In this document: positions 13,600 to 25,928 of the stretch, one piece after another | How positions within the stretch are numbered: position 1 is the stretch's first letter | How the letters are laid out: each line of letters opens with the position of its first letter | DNA from: Dipetalonema caudispina | Taxonomy: Eukaryota > Nematoda > Chromadorea > Rhabditida > Onchocercidae | Reading direction: 5' to 3' | NCBI GenBank assembly: GCA_013365325.1 | Contig: JABVXV010000054.1 | Location: 62,001 to 126,000, forward strand | DNA: 64,000 nucleotides | Notes under the pieces: model-generated | Told to the model about the DNA's origin: nothing | The model's database searches: none | Seen by the model: only the letters and a program-made list of their open reading frames with translations | Position numbers and translations under genes: made by a program

Positions 13600-15320
13600 G
13601 AACAAGAAAGAAAGTTTCTTTTTAGAAATAAGAGTAGAAATTTGATCAATAAGTTTAAGCCAGCATCTGATTTTTATCTATCATTCATTTTCAATTCCAA
13701 AAAGAAAATTTTAAATGCTGCAAAATTTTCTAGAATTTGTTTCTTTTTAATCTTCTTAATAAGTTTTTATATTCAAATATAAAAGAGCATATTCCAATTT
13801 TTTAGCTTTAAAGGAACAAAGGAATAAAATGAAGTGTTTCCTAAGAAAAGAAATGAAGAAATAACTAATATTTGAAAGAGGTTTCAAAAATAAGTATGAA
13901 TAATATTAACACTGCAAAGTATAGATTCTGCCAATTTAAAATTGCACTATGTGATCATTAGAAGATTTGAGTATGGTACCCAATGATAAAATAACTGAAT
14001 AAGGACTGAAGATAGTAATTCTGAAAAAGATTTACAAAAGGGTTCACAGAAGGACGAAGAAATCAAGTATCAAAATGTTTCATTAAATTTATTTCATTCT
14101 GTTTCGAAATTATCCAATCAAGATTGAAAAGTATTATCTGTATTATGGAAAATTTGGCTGAGTAAAATAAGCAATTCGTTTAATTTAAAAGTTGTATAAA
14201 AATTGGATCCTTGAGCAAATCATAACGAAATTCTTGTAAATTTCGAAAGACAGTTAAAGTTTGCTAGCATTCGAAAGCAGCAAACTTTGCAAAAAAAAAA
14301 CTAAATCTGATGAAAAGTGTGGACACGAATTATTTGCAACCATCGTGAAACAAAAGAAATGCAACGGATTGCAATCAAAATAATTTGTTAAATCATTAAT
14401 TAATTAATAAGCAATAATAATACAATTCGTCTCATAATTCTTTTTGAAAATTAGGAACCATAAAGTAATTTGAAATGTCTTTTAAAAATAATTTTGATTT
14501 TACTTTTTTTTTCCAATAGAAATTTTGCTATGAATAAAGCACTTTTTCTCAAAACAAATTATTGTTGATATTGCAGATATGAAGGTAAATTACTGGAAAT
14601 TGAAAATAAGATTCTTTGCTCTCAATTTGCTGTAAAATTATATGAATTAGAATTAGATAATTCATTGATCAACATTTGAATTCATTGTAATTTGACATGT
14701 GCTATATGTAAAACACTTTTTTTTTTTTTTTTTTTATGGTTTTCTATTTACAATTAGAAATGATTGCTGTAATTATAATGCTTCAGTCTACGATAATTCA
14801 TAAAATTTTGGCTACTAATCACAACATTACGCTGAATAAATATGGTACAGTGTTCATTTAATTTCGAATTTCAAGTATTTTTAGCATCAAATAATGTTCG
14901 TGTTAGTGGTAGAATAGGATTGCTAATGGATTCAATCTGAAATTTCAAGAATTAAAATTAAATTACGGTAATATTTCAAATGATAAGAAGATAATTACAA
15001 ATAAAGAAGTTCGCTATATTTCTGGTGGAGCAACCAGGACTAATTAATCTTTCAGATTAATTAATTAATTTTCTAACTTTTTCTTTTTTTTTCTTGAATC
15101 AAAGATTATTTGCAAGTACGATTCTTTTTAACCATTATTATTTTTGCAGTATAGTTTTTAAGTCTGCTTGCTTAAAGGAAGTTATAGGTTATCAATAAAA
15201 CGTTTCTGGTTCATTCCAATAAATTCTCTACAAAAGTGTTTGAAAAAAAAATGTATTGAATCTGTTCTTTTCTTTAAATTATGTAAAGTATTTTTGGAAG
15301 TTAAGTTCAAATTTTAGAAA
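13600..15320. other. Gene-free AT-rich stretch
   Basis: AT-rich sequence between the cytochrome c fragment and the 3' end of the minus-strand histidine-phosphatase-like gene. A poly-T run lies near 14720. No coding region, RNA gene or further bacterial fragment could be supported. Confidence 0.5.
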
Positions 15321-18300
15321 CTAAAAAAAACGATGCATGCAGACTTTCCCATCTGGTGTAACTTCAATAGCACATAGATGACAGTTATTCATATAAGCAT
15401 GAGATTCTTGTAAATGCCACGGTGTCGTAGCTATCCCATCATTCAGCACAAAAATTCCAGTAATATTACTGACAATTATGACACATCTGAAATTGTAATC
15501 TATTCTGAATACTGTGATTCCCTATTTTTGACTGGAAAATAGGTGAAACTTATGAAACCGATCATTTATTATGAAAATATTGTTGTCGAATCAAATAACT
15601 TGCATTAAGTTTCACTGGTTTTATGCATTATTATTGATCAGAATTACTAATAATTGAAATTCTGAATGCCTAACTTAATACAAATTTAAGCCAAATCGAT
15701 GATGAAGTTCACGATTAACAAATGTAGCAATTTATGCATATAGCAAGCATGCTAATTTTAAAATATATCTACTTCTTATTTCAATTTTGAGAGGAGAATG
15801 ATNNNNNNNNNNNNNNNNNNNNNNNNNNNNNNNNNNNNNNNNNNNNNNNNNNNNNNNNNNNNNNNNNNNNNNNNNNNNNNNNNNNNNNNNNNNNNNNNNN
15901 NNTGGAATATTAGCTGTAGAATTGAGATTAATGAGATTCAATGAATAAGATCTGGTACACTGTCCAGAAAAAACAAAAATTTACGGTTTGCATAATTGAC
16001 TTAATGAGAAATGGAAGACGCACTTGTTACTCAAAGTTGGATAGACCGATTGATTTCATCAATAGATCATACAAGGAAGTTAATGAATGTTGTTGTCTCT
16101 CTCATGGTTACTTACTTTTCATTTTCAAATTTACATCGTGGATTATATGATGATTTCCTATTCACTTGATTTTCTAAATTTAAATTCAAACCTGCCAAAT
16201 TTGAACAATTAAATAATGAAATGATTACCTATCCTCAAAATTTACAATAACATGTTCGTAAAATCGTTGTAGTCTGTGTACGAATTCCTGTGGTGTTTCA
16301 TTTCTTGGAAGTTTTTCAAGCTTTAATAGTGGCACATAGATTCTATTGGTTGAGAGAATGCCTTCTTGTTGCAACTAAGAGTAGAATCCAAAAGTATACT
16401 TAATTTACTAATGAAATAAAAATAGTCTGTTTATGTGGAATACTTTAATATTAATAATGATATCTATCAATTCAATTTTTGTTATCATATAGTAAGTAGA
16501 TAGTACATTGTTACACGGATTCAGGTTTCTTTGTAGGATTCTTGAGAGAATCATTTGTATCAAGAAAATAATTTACGAGATATAAGTATACCTGTGTAGT
16601 TGTAAGCCAGTATTTTTGGGCATCATCCCGAAATCTTGCATATTCTGCTAATGATGGTTCTACACATAAATTCCAATTATCAATGTGTAGGGAACGTTGA
16701 ATTGAACGAGCTGTTTCAATGCATCTCAACTCAGGCGATGTGAAAATCTGTGTAGCAATATTTTCCATTTCCAATTTTGCATTTCTAATTAATTTCTTAA
16801 AGTTGTGATCCCCTTTATATCAAATTAAAGTGGGCTTAAGTAATGGTAAAGTGTTAGGTAAACTTACTATTTTAGGTTGGTAATTGGCAAGCAGAATACC
16901 TCGTCCAATCAATGCAGCACAAATTTTCCCATGTTCAGTGATCGGTGAATCCGCCTGATAATCCGCAAGTGATCGTCTAAAATTGTGTTTGAGTGGAAGT
17001 TTGAACTTTCTAATTAAGCTAACTTATAAATTATAATGAATAAATTTTGAAAATATCAAATGCAATAATCTTCTAATTACACAGTGAACGGATCTTCTGG
17101 TTCTGATTCTAACCATTCCCTCTTATATTTTTTGATTAACTTTCGATGATCTGATTTTCATCGATCAATAGAATTGGGTGTTCTTTCGACTTACCTAATG
17201 TTTTCTCGGTTTGTGTTGCGTAGTATTTTAATACTAACCAACAGTATTTTTATAGTTGTGATAAACTAACCTTAATAAAGATGATGGCATATTCAGATCA
17301 TACGGCCGATAAGTAGTGTCATTTCCACTTCCCACGAATGCTCGATTCAGCCAATCAGGAAATATCAGATCGATCGTTTCAGCATTAGTTATTCCGAGTA
17401 AAGTGATTGGATATGGTCGTTGTATCTGAAAACTAAACATATAAACCCAACAATTTGGGTTTATATGTTTAGTTTAAACATATAAACTTATTTGAAAATT
17501 TTTCATTATTTAAATAATTTTAAGAAATTGAGAAAATCAACTTCAACTTTTATTGAAATTAATCTTTTAGGGGAAATATAGAATAGTAGGAATTCGCTCA
17601 CGGTTGCATTAATATAATTATAAAAAGAAAGACAAAAGTTTACTCTCCAAACTTATCGATTTTTTTTTTTTTTTAATTCACTGAATAACCTACCTTAATA
17701 TTAGCGATACGAGCAGATAATGGGACGTCAGAAGGTATTCTAAAATAGCAGTAAATTTTCAAACATTTCGTACAGATAAGGACTTATGCTGAAATAACAA
17801 TATCGTATAATTAGTTTAATTCATAATCGATATTTTTAAAGCTAATTTCTAGGTCATGAGTCAATAGCGGACAACTTTCAACTATTTATTGAACTGTCAC
17901 TGTCTAATTATTAAGTTTTGTTACATATTTCATTCATCCTATAGTCGTAAAAAAAAAGCAATATGTATGCCAAGAAAACTTCTTTGATGAAAAATTGTAA
18001 AGCAGACTTTGATCGAGATCTTTTCGATTGTGTAGCAATTGGCTGTCTGTAATTTGTATATTTTCCACCAGTTGATGCATTCAATGCTGGAAGCAAAACC
18101 GCAGAAGAAATGATTGATTAATTACATAAATTAGCATAGCATTAAATGGCACAATGTTTTCCAAATTTGAATTATTCATTTTACTACAATTAACACTACT
18201 GGAAGAAATTTTGTTCTTCCATTTAATCATGTATTGCTTTGAAGAATTTCTAAGAAAAATAATTAACATATTGTCTCTTATCATTAAAGTATTTATCAGT

Positions 18301-18518
18301 TAAATGATATAATTCCTCTAAAGTGTAAACAACAAGCAAATGATTTCTTTATACACAGTTACCAATGTTTTGAAGGTAATGATGTTTATGATTATTGCTT
18401 TAAATTAGGTAATTTGTATAATCGATAATAATATATAATATAGCTAATTAAGGTTATGAAATTTACCTTTGCTTTCTCGACTTTTTTTCATTTTTGTCCT
18501 TTGTCTTTCTCTTCCCAT
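15321..18518 (-). CDS. Histidine-phosphatase-fold protein (UBASH3/STS-like), predicted catalytically dead
   Basis: Eight minus-strand exons join in perfect phase: 18518-18467, 18086-18008, 17739-17694, 17425-17271, 16976-16868, 16747-16592, 16374-16229, 15486-15321, giving 302 residues. After a basic N-terminus, the protein follows the phosphoglycerate-mutase-like domain of STS/UBASH3 proteins: IDLIFPDW (about residues 77-84), YRPYDLNMP, DSPITEHGK, FTSPELRCIETAR (about 149-161), and a final VIIVSN. In active members the first motif is RHGE and the last is SHG. Here they read TNAE (Asn73) and SNI (Asn255), so both catalytic histidines are Asn, while the arginine of SPELRC (Arg155) is kept. The UBA and SH3 domains of vertebrate STS proteins are absent. 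The intact frame argues for a functional pseudoenzyme. A 100-N assembly gap lies in the last intron. The first exon and the weak donor of exon 2 are the least certain parts. Confidence 0.82.
15803..15902. other. Assembly gap (100 N)
   Basis: A run of exactly 100 N, the usual placeholder for a gap of unknown size. It falls in the last intron of the histidine-phosphatase-like gene, so missing sequence could hide a small exon, although the flanking exons already join in phase. Confidence 0.99.
17430..17487. repeat. Two overlapping inverted repeats at a 3' splice site
   Basis: Positions 17430-17450 and 17455-17475 are perfect 21-base reverse complements with a 4-base loop (CAAT). The right arm is shared with a second hairpin: 17459-17471 pairs with 17475-17487 (13 bp, 3-base loop). 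On the minus strand, the 21-bp stem ends three bases before the acceptor of the exon at 17425, so it contains that intron's pyrimidine tract. Confidence 0.9.
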
Positions 18519-18519
18519 A

Positions 18520-19470
18520 TTGTGCTGCTGAACTCTTTTTTTAATGTTTCTTCTCCTGGTTAGTATTTCTGAAACTTTAATTTTTACAGTCGTGAATCTT
18601 AGCTATATCTTACATATCTGGTTTTTAACGTAGCTGATGATCCGGCTTGTAAACTAAAAAACCCTCTAGAAGTTGTAAACATCAAAACCCATTATTCAAA
18701 TATTGAAATTTAGACATGAAAGTGAGTCGATTTTTGGGATTTCTAAGGTTTCCCAGCTTTTGCGTCGTTGGAATGTTACATTTATACAATATGACTGGAT
18801 CAAATTCAGAATCAGAATTGATTATTAGGATCTAACTTAGGCGAAGCCTTCAAATCGGATTTAACAAATTACGATCAAAACTTGGATATTTAAAATTTCA
18901 CTCATCCATCATCAGCTAGGTGAGTTATGCACTCATACGGAATAACTTTTTAGCTCATTTACTTTTGGCCAACTATAATAGACCATGTGTCGTCAGCGTA
19001 ACTATTGTAATGAAATCCTGACAAATTTCAAAAATTTCGATGCATATTTTGCATATTTGAAATTGTAAATAAGAATTTTTAATTTAAGCATCTCACATAT
19101 AATGATAGTCTCATTCTTTTGCAAAGTTTATTGGTTGAGTGATACGTACTGAAGCTTATACCATTATATGGGAGGTAATTTTTGCATAAAAATCATACCT
19201 TTCGATGAGTGAAAATGACTAAATTTGCATTGCCGAATTTCTTCCTCCCATGCTTACTTCATGTAATCATTGATAAAATGAAATTTGATAAAAAAAAAAA
19301 CCTTACAACAGCAGCATGTGACTATATTTAATAAAACACTTTCTTTTTCTAAAGATAAATTTTAGACGAAAAATCTGCATATATCGAATCCAAGCAAATC
19401 ATTTAAAAGAATAAACTGATATCGATAATACACTTCAATATTTCGCTTTCTAACCATCAGAAATCTCTCT
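18520..19470. other. Divergent intergenic region
   Basis: About 950 bases between the start of the minus-strand histidine-phosphatase-like gene and the plus-strand gene that begins near 19474. It should hold the promoters of both if those starts are right. No specific motif could be identified. Confidence 0.4.
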
Positions 19471-19473
19471 TAG

Positions 19474-21986
19474 ATGGATGAATTATCAATGATACAGTGT
19501 GCAGCAGATACTTATCAATATATTAGCCGAATCATCGAAAATGCGCTAAAGCAAACTGAACAACTATTGTTAAAATTAAAGACACGACGTGATGATACGA
19601 CAATAACTGTGAAAAACAAGACAGGTTCTCTTGGAATTTTCATGATCTCCAGTTTAGTCGAAATTCCAATTTCATCAGAATGTAAATATGTCTTATATTT
19701 GTTTTTTTTTTTTTTTTTGACATAGAAACTTCATCAGTGTGGATTTAGCGAGGAGAGCAATATCCAGGGGCGGAAACTAACAGGAATTCTAAGGAATTTC
19801 GAGATAGTTAATATTCGCTAATTAAATTTTTTTCTTAAAAGAAATGAAGTTTTTACTCAACTTGAAGATAATTTTTTTTAAAGAAATGAAATTTTTACTG
19901 AAGTTGACGATAATTTTGGCATGAATTTAAATTTCATCTAAATTAAACTGTACTTCTAATATTCGTTTTCAGTAAGACTAAATGAGATAAATGCAGGAAA
20001 AAATAAGTCTTCTGCAGCGCATATGCGAGGCGCGCCTGGATACAATGCTGAAGGAATCGTAAGAGACCAGATATTTTATCAAAAAAATATCAAAGAAGAT
20101 ATGATATTTCCTTAAAATCGACCTAAAAACATTGCAACTTAAATTTGGGAGTGGAAATTATATTGGGTTCATTAGAAATTTCGAAATGTGAACATTTTGG
20201 AAATTGTCTAACGAATATTTCACATAGTATTGCATCACATGACTGATGTACTAGAAAATGGAATATCTTTAAATATCATTAAGTTGCAGTCAGATGATTT
20301 ATTGCCAGCTGTGACATCGGGATATCCACGAAGGGCGAGTGGTGCATCCTGGCATATTATGGATCTGTTGCGTTTTCCCGTAGACGATGAGGAGCCGAAT
20401 TTACGACACGATGATCGAATTTTCACATCTCTCAACCACAAATCAATAATGCTCATGCGTGAGTACGAAAGTATTCCCAAACAGCAGCGACTTAAATCCA
20501 ATGATTGGTATCAAAAACAATCAAAAACAATGGATCTGCATCAACAACATGCTGAATCAGATCAACGGAGAGCAATCTCTCACCATCAGAAATCGGATCA
20601 ACGTCATCCTGGGTCTGATCGTCAATATCAGCGACTGTCTGAATTGAAAGATCTGCCTGAGCAACAAGCGAAACATCGCAAAGCGTTTCAACAACGACCA
20701 GATTTTGGCGAACAGTTTCAACAACAACCTACCTTTGTTAGCGATATAATTCATCATCAACCTGATTTGCGTCGGCAAGGACAACAATTAATTGGCTATG
20801 GAAGTTGGCAGCAACAACAAGTGAAGAATGTCGGCACACATCGTTTAACTCCAGACAAGGGTGTTTGTCCGGAACAAGTTCAGAAACCATATCATCGGGT
20901 ATACCGAATGCAAAAACCTAAAGTTAACGAGTATGGAAGGTTCTGATTTGCTTATCCGCTGAAAACCATTTTGTTTTAATTTATCTTCTCCTTTATTATC
21001 CTTTGAATACTTCCTTTCCTTATTCTGATATAAAGACAAAAATAGAACATGACAGGATAGAAGAAAAGCTTTTTGGAACTTGGCCTAAACGTCCTTTTGA
21101 CCGTAGTGAATCCGTGTTAAGTAACATTTTACAATTTTAGATTCTCTGACAAAGAAGAACAAAATATATCAACCCCAACATCCCATACCAATCGTTTGAA
21201 TATTCAAGATGAATCTAAATCCGTGAGCAAAGAAGATGATTCTTGTGCAGAAAGTACTGTTGAATTTGTGAGTTTGATAGTTTAAAGTCCTACATAATTA
21301 AAAATAGCATGTTTTATTTTTTATTTTTGGCTTGAATAGTGTTACGTTACTGTACCCAAGAACAATCTTGTTAGCGTGACAGGCTTGAAAAAGATCTATC
21401 AGGACTTGAGGATAAAATAGTTCTGCCCATCATTCACTTCATCTTAAACATTTTGGAATTTTTAGCTTCGCACGAGTAATTTATAAAAGGTAGAAAATTA
21501 GTCCTGGCTATTTACTGATTTGTTTAACAAATTTTAGTGAAATGATCAAGAATCAGATGTTTATATTTTCTAATTGATTTAAAGAATTCAACAATGCCTA
21601 ATAAGAAAGAAATTATTGCGTAAGACATCCCTTATTTGCAGTGATATTATTATGCATTAGTAAGATAACGAAGACTGTAATGTAAGTGATAGGCTATCAT
21701 TTATGGATTATAAATAATAATAGATAGCAACTTGATGTCGATGATAACACTTGTAATGGAATATTCTTATCATCAGTTAGAGGAGAAAGAATCAAAGAAG
21801 ATCCAGAAGCCAAAACCACATAGAGGACGAAGGAAGCTTGATCCAGAATTGAAACCACATCGTGAAAAGCCAAATGAAAGATTTAGTAGCTTTCAAATTG
21901 ATAAGCAAACGATATCCAGTGGAAGCAACGATATTCATAGTGCCAGGCGATCAACTTCCGATACATCCGTCCATTGTCAGTGCTAA
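19474..21986 (+). CDS. Unrecognised glutamine-rich protein
   Basis: Four exons join in phase: 19474-19681, 20228-20939, 21141-21267 and 21777-21986, giving 418 residues. Exon 1 is helical and polar (ALKQTEQLLLKLKTRRDD). Exon 2 is large, open over its whole length, and rich in Gln, His, Asp and Arg, with repeated short Q runs (FQQRPDFGEQFQQQ, SWQQQQVKN). Exon 4 is basic and proline-rich (KKIQKPKPHRGRRKLDPE). No domain is recognised; low-complexity polar composition suggests a disordered, possibly nucleic-acid-associated protein, which is inference. An acceptor sits immediately before the first ATG, so an upstream exon or a spliced leader is possible. An extra open segment at 19973-20058 has good splice sites but breaks the frame if included. 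The gene may continue into the exons at 22520-23388. Confidence 0.5.
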
Positions 21987-22519
21987 CCGATAGTCGATAA
22001 TCCGAATATCTTATCGTATCAGATGGAGGACTAAAATGAATGATATTACATTTAGTTGAACTGAAATGAAATGAATAGCATCAAGTCGAATTAAACGAGG
22101 ATATCACTTTATCTTTATGAAATAATAATTTTTAGATGAAATTATTGGAACGTAAGATCAAAAGATTTGCAAATTGCATTTAAAGATCAAACTGTCCAAA
22201 ATTTTTAAAAATTTATTTTTAATTGAAAATTTCATGACCATCTTGAGCTGGCTTATTTTTACATTGGTTAATATGAATTCCTAGAGTAATAATATTGCCT
22301 TGAGGTCCAAAAATAAAACCCAAGGTCAAACATAAGAAGAAAGTGAAAGCTGTGAGCACTTTGGAACGTGAATTGGCCGCGGAACCTTCTCCACCAAGTA
22401 TGTTCAAAATATAACCTCTGTTTTATCATTATCGGTCGTATAATGTGGTTCACTGTCTTTCACTTTATTATCCTTTACTCGTCTATTATACAGCTTTTAT
22501 TAGTTTTTTTTCTGATCAG

Positions 22520-23388
22520 CAACTTCTTACTTATGTCAAACAGCTAACAAGAGAGCTTCATAGCCGAATCGCATCATTTATAAACAGTTTCTCAAAAATT
22601 TATCGCCATCAGGTTCAATACGCTGAATATCGTAATCTGTAGCAGCGTTTATCGTATTCATAGTACTGTAGGATCAAATATGAAGTTAACTAGCTGATAA
22701 AATGATCAGTGATGATATGAACGTCAGAAGTTGAGATGTCACAAGAAAAGGCACCGTTGGACGAAATGTATTCGTGAATTTCACTTAAGAAAGTTTTGTA
22801 TTGCAAAATAATATCTCTTTTTGAACTTTAGATTACAATCACGCAATAATTTGATAAGGATGAATTAGCAACATGTAATAATAAACATAACAATGGTTTA
22901 GATGAGGATGAAATGAGCGAAAGATCGGAAGAAATACGTCAAACCGAAAAACGTAAAAGAGGGCGGAAGAATAAAAAGCTACAATCTTTGGAACAACACT
23001 TTGCTACCGGTCCGGTGCCGAAACAATCTCGTTCATCGATGGTAGATCCAATGGGTCGTCGAAAAGTAAACCATTATTTCAAAAGAATTTCTCCACTTAG
23101 ATTAGCAAGAATTTGTGTAATTAAGGCAGTAAATTTCAATGTATTTGCATATTCATTAATATATTATAATAAATGCTTCTTTCGAATGGAATTTCAAACG
23201 GCCTGATAGGAATACTTAAAATTATGTGAATAATTGTTAGAATAATTCAGAAAAGGCCTAACTTTCTTCTGATTGGCCAAGGATATCTGAGTAAGTTATA
23301 ATAGTCCTTGATGCATTTTTCAGATCGTAATGAAAGGATGGAAGCCACATTTCAAAGTGAAAAAGATATGGCTGCAAGATCTTTCTAA
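22520..23388 (+). CDS. Unrecognised basic protein, 3' exons
   Basis: Three exons join in phase: 22520-22631, 22902-23114 and 23324-23388, ending in TAA. The first is helical (QQLLTYVKQLTRELHSRI). The second starts acidic and then carries a strongly basic run (KRKRGRKNKKLQ) that resembles a nuclear localisation signal, followed by DPMGRRKVNHYF. The third is short and ends in DMAARSF. No start codon is evident for the first exon, which opens in phase 0 after a good acceptor, so upstream exons are needed. They could be those of the glutamine-rich gene just upstream, which would make one gene of about 4 kb, but no good donor for that link was found. Product not recognised. Confidence 0.4.
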
Positions 23389-23389
23389 G

Positions 23390-24253
23390 GAATAGCATTG
23401 TTCCAAGTTAATTTTTGGCTGCTAGTAAATAAAGAAGACATCTTTCATTTACCTTCGTTTCCTGAAGAATTAGGACTGTAAGGATAGTATTCAACATTTG
23501 GCCAAAACTTTTGAGGATATTCTGATAAGTTGGAAATGCTTTCATCTAGAAAATTCTTAAAATAAATAATAGTAGTGAAAAAGGATTTTGATACGGTAAT
23601 TGTGATATTATTTTAGATGTTAAATCCCATAAATAATCATTATTAATATCAAAGAAGTCTTGTCTTTTTCCAGCTTACACTCCAATGAATAAAATTTTTT
23701 TCTAAGAATTCAAAATCTTGAGTTACTTATTAGCTCATTGCATTGAGTAAATTGGTAATCTGAATATCAAAAAACTTCAGATCAATAAATAAAATGTGTA
23801 TCATTTTTACCAACAAATTTTCTCGAAAGTTGATTTTAAAATAAGAAAAACGGTAAAGAAGATAGTAGGGATTAAAAGAAGTTGCGAAAACATTTAAAAT
23901 TTTTTTTTTTTTCTCTTTCGTTTTCATTGAACACTTGCAGTTCTTATCATAAAGTGCTTTATATCGACTTGCTAAAAAAATTCACTTATCTCATTGTTGA
24001 AAGTGATAATGAGACAGAAGAAAGAAAATCAGAAGTTTGCAGGAATGGAAATAGATTATTCCGTGATTATCCGTTATGTTCATTGATGAAATTGGGGAAA
24101 ATAATGTTTAAAATTAAGTAGATGTTGATTTTGCATGATTACGGATAGCAATTATAAGTTGTTTTAGAGTTCTCAATACCGCATTTGACCTTTTTCAAGA
24201 ATAACATTCGATGATTCAATAATTGTATTGAAGTGTTTATTTATTAAATGAAC
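23390..24253. other. Convergent intergenic region
   Basis: Lies between the 3' ends of plus-strand and minus-strand genes. A plus-strand open segment (about 23937-24121) follows a CTTGCAG acceptor and could be a terminal exon, but no matching upstream exon was found, so it is not called. Confidence 0.35.
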
Positions 24254-25412
24254 TCATTTATTGGATGGTAACAATCTTTGATTATTTCCATTCCAATTAA
24301 ACGATAATACAAAACGATTCTTTGTAGCAAAATATAAGTGAAGAAATGCACAGCAAAAGTGAATGATTAACATTACTGTAATCAGATGAAAAAGTATTCG
24401 ATGAGTTGATATCACTGAGAAATATATCGTTTGAGCGGTTGATGTTAACGCAAGTATACATCGTATAATATGCTCATGGAGAAACTGTAACTTCATTTAT
24501 TGTAAATTAGACAAATTTAAAGTATTGGGAAATGAGAACGGAGAGGGAAGGAAAGAGCCAATGAAGTTCGATGCTGATCAGTTTTAAAGAATTCTGAAAA
24601 TATGTCACGTCGTCGTATTATTTATCCTAGGCTACTATTAGACCAACGATCCTAATCGGATTTTTGTGACAGGAAATTAAATTTAAGAATTTAAAAAATT
24701 TTTTTTAAAAATTTTTCCCCAAAAGAATGCAATTTATCTGTTGTATAATTGTGTAAACTACTGAATAATGGCTTACCATATATTTTTTGGAAGTTGGGAT
24801 ATAATATTCCATTATACCTTGATTATTTCTATTCTTCTCAAGGTATAAATGGAAAGAATAGGTAATGATCAACCAAATAATGATAGAAGCGGTAAAAATC
24901 GTATTACATAACGGATATAGCATACTCCAACCTTTGGAATCGATTGTAAATAGCAATATTATAATCGCTGTTAATGCGGCAGCCGGAAAATGATGTATTT
25001 GTAAAATTGGTGCAGTTAAGAATACATTCCATTATGCACAATTATTTGTTTTTGTTTAATTCCGCATCTCAGAATTCATATTTGAAAAAGTGGGAATTGT
25101 ATACTGGTGGATTCTAAATCATAAATAATGGATTATTTTAGAGGAACGACAAAATTTTTTTTTTTCCTAATGAAAAAGCTAACATTTTTCAAATACTAGA
25201 ATTCAAGGTGTTTTCAGGCTTACTAGTTCTAGGCTGTTGATACCAATTGATACAGCAGCAGGTCTCATCAAGTAGCTTCCTTTCTCGGCTTTTTCGTCGA
25301 ATATTTCTCCCGGTACTTCCCTTGCAAATGGTGAATTCACATCGATTGCTAAGCCTTCATCAATAGTTTCCTTCTCACAACTATCTTCACAAACTACGAA
25401 AGAAATTGTCAT
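24254..25412 (-). CDS. Small four-helix membrane protein, family not recognised
   Basis: Three minus-strand exons join in phase: 25412-25244, 24967-24777 and 24484-24254, giving 196 residues. The first 50 or so residues are acidic and probably cytosolic (MTISFVVCEDSCEKE...). Four hydrophobic segments follow: about residues 52-67, 76-100, 125-145 and 150-172. The C-terminal tail is polar. Four helices with short loops and a cytosolic N-terminus fit MARVEL- or tetraspan-type proteins, but no diagnostic motif was seen, so this is topology only. The start was chosen as the first ATG of an open segment; an acceptor 19 bases inside it (TTTCTTTCGTAG) means an upstream first exon is also possible. 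Confidence 0.5.
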
Positions 25413-25928
25413 AAGTTTCCGAACTAATTAATTTACGAAATTCTCCATTGAATTCATTTCAATTCTAATCATAATTAATCTGAGGAAAAAATCTGCGAAG
25501 TAAAAGGAAAAAAGACTGAAATATATTTTAGAAACTTCGGCTTTATTTTTTTTTTTGATCTACAAATTGTTTTGAAACCTTTGTGAAGAGATATGCCAAG
25601 GGAAATTTTGCTTAAGCAAAAAATAACTTAAATATTTGGCAAGTTTGTTTTTATTTGATCTTTTAATAATTTAGTGCAAAACGTCAGTACCGAATTCGAA
25701 CATTTATTTTGAATTTCTATTTATGAAATATTGAAAAGATCGATAACAGGTATTGTTGGGTTAATGTAACACTGTCTTCGACATTAATTACATAATTGAA
25801 ACGATTGACGCAATTTGGACAATTAAAGTAAGAAGTGCGTAATCCTGGGAAAGGCTAAGATTTCATTTTTAGAAAGCCAAAGTTTAATCGGCAGTTAAGA
25901 CTAACTAATTAATTTGACATCATAAATT

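Noticed and set aside
23937..24121. Possible terminal exon after a CTTGCAG acceptor
   Set aside because: Translation looks plausible but no upstream exon with the right phase could be found.
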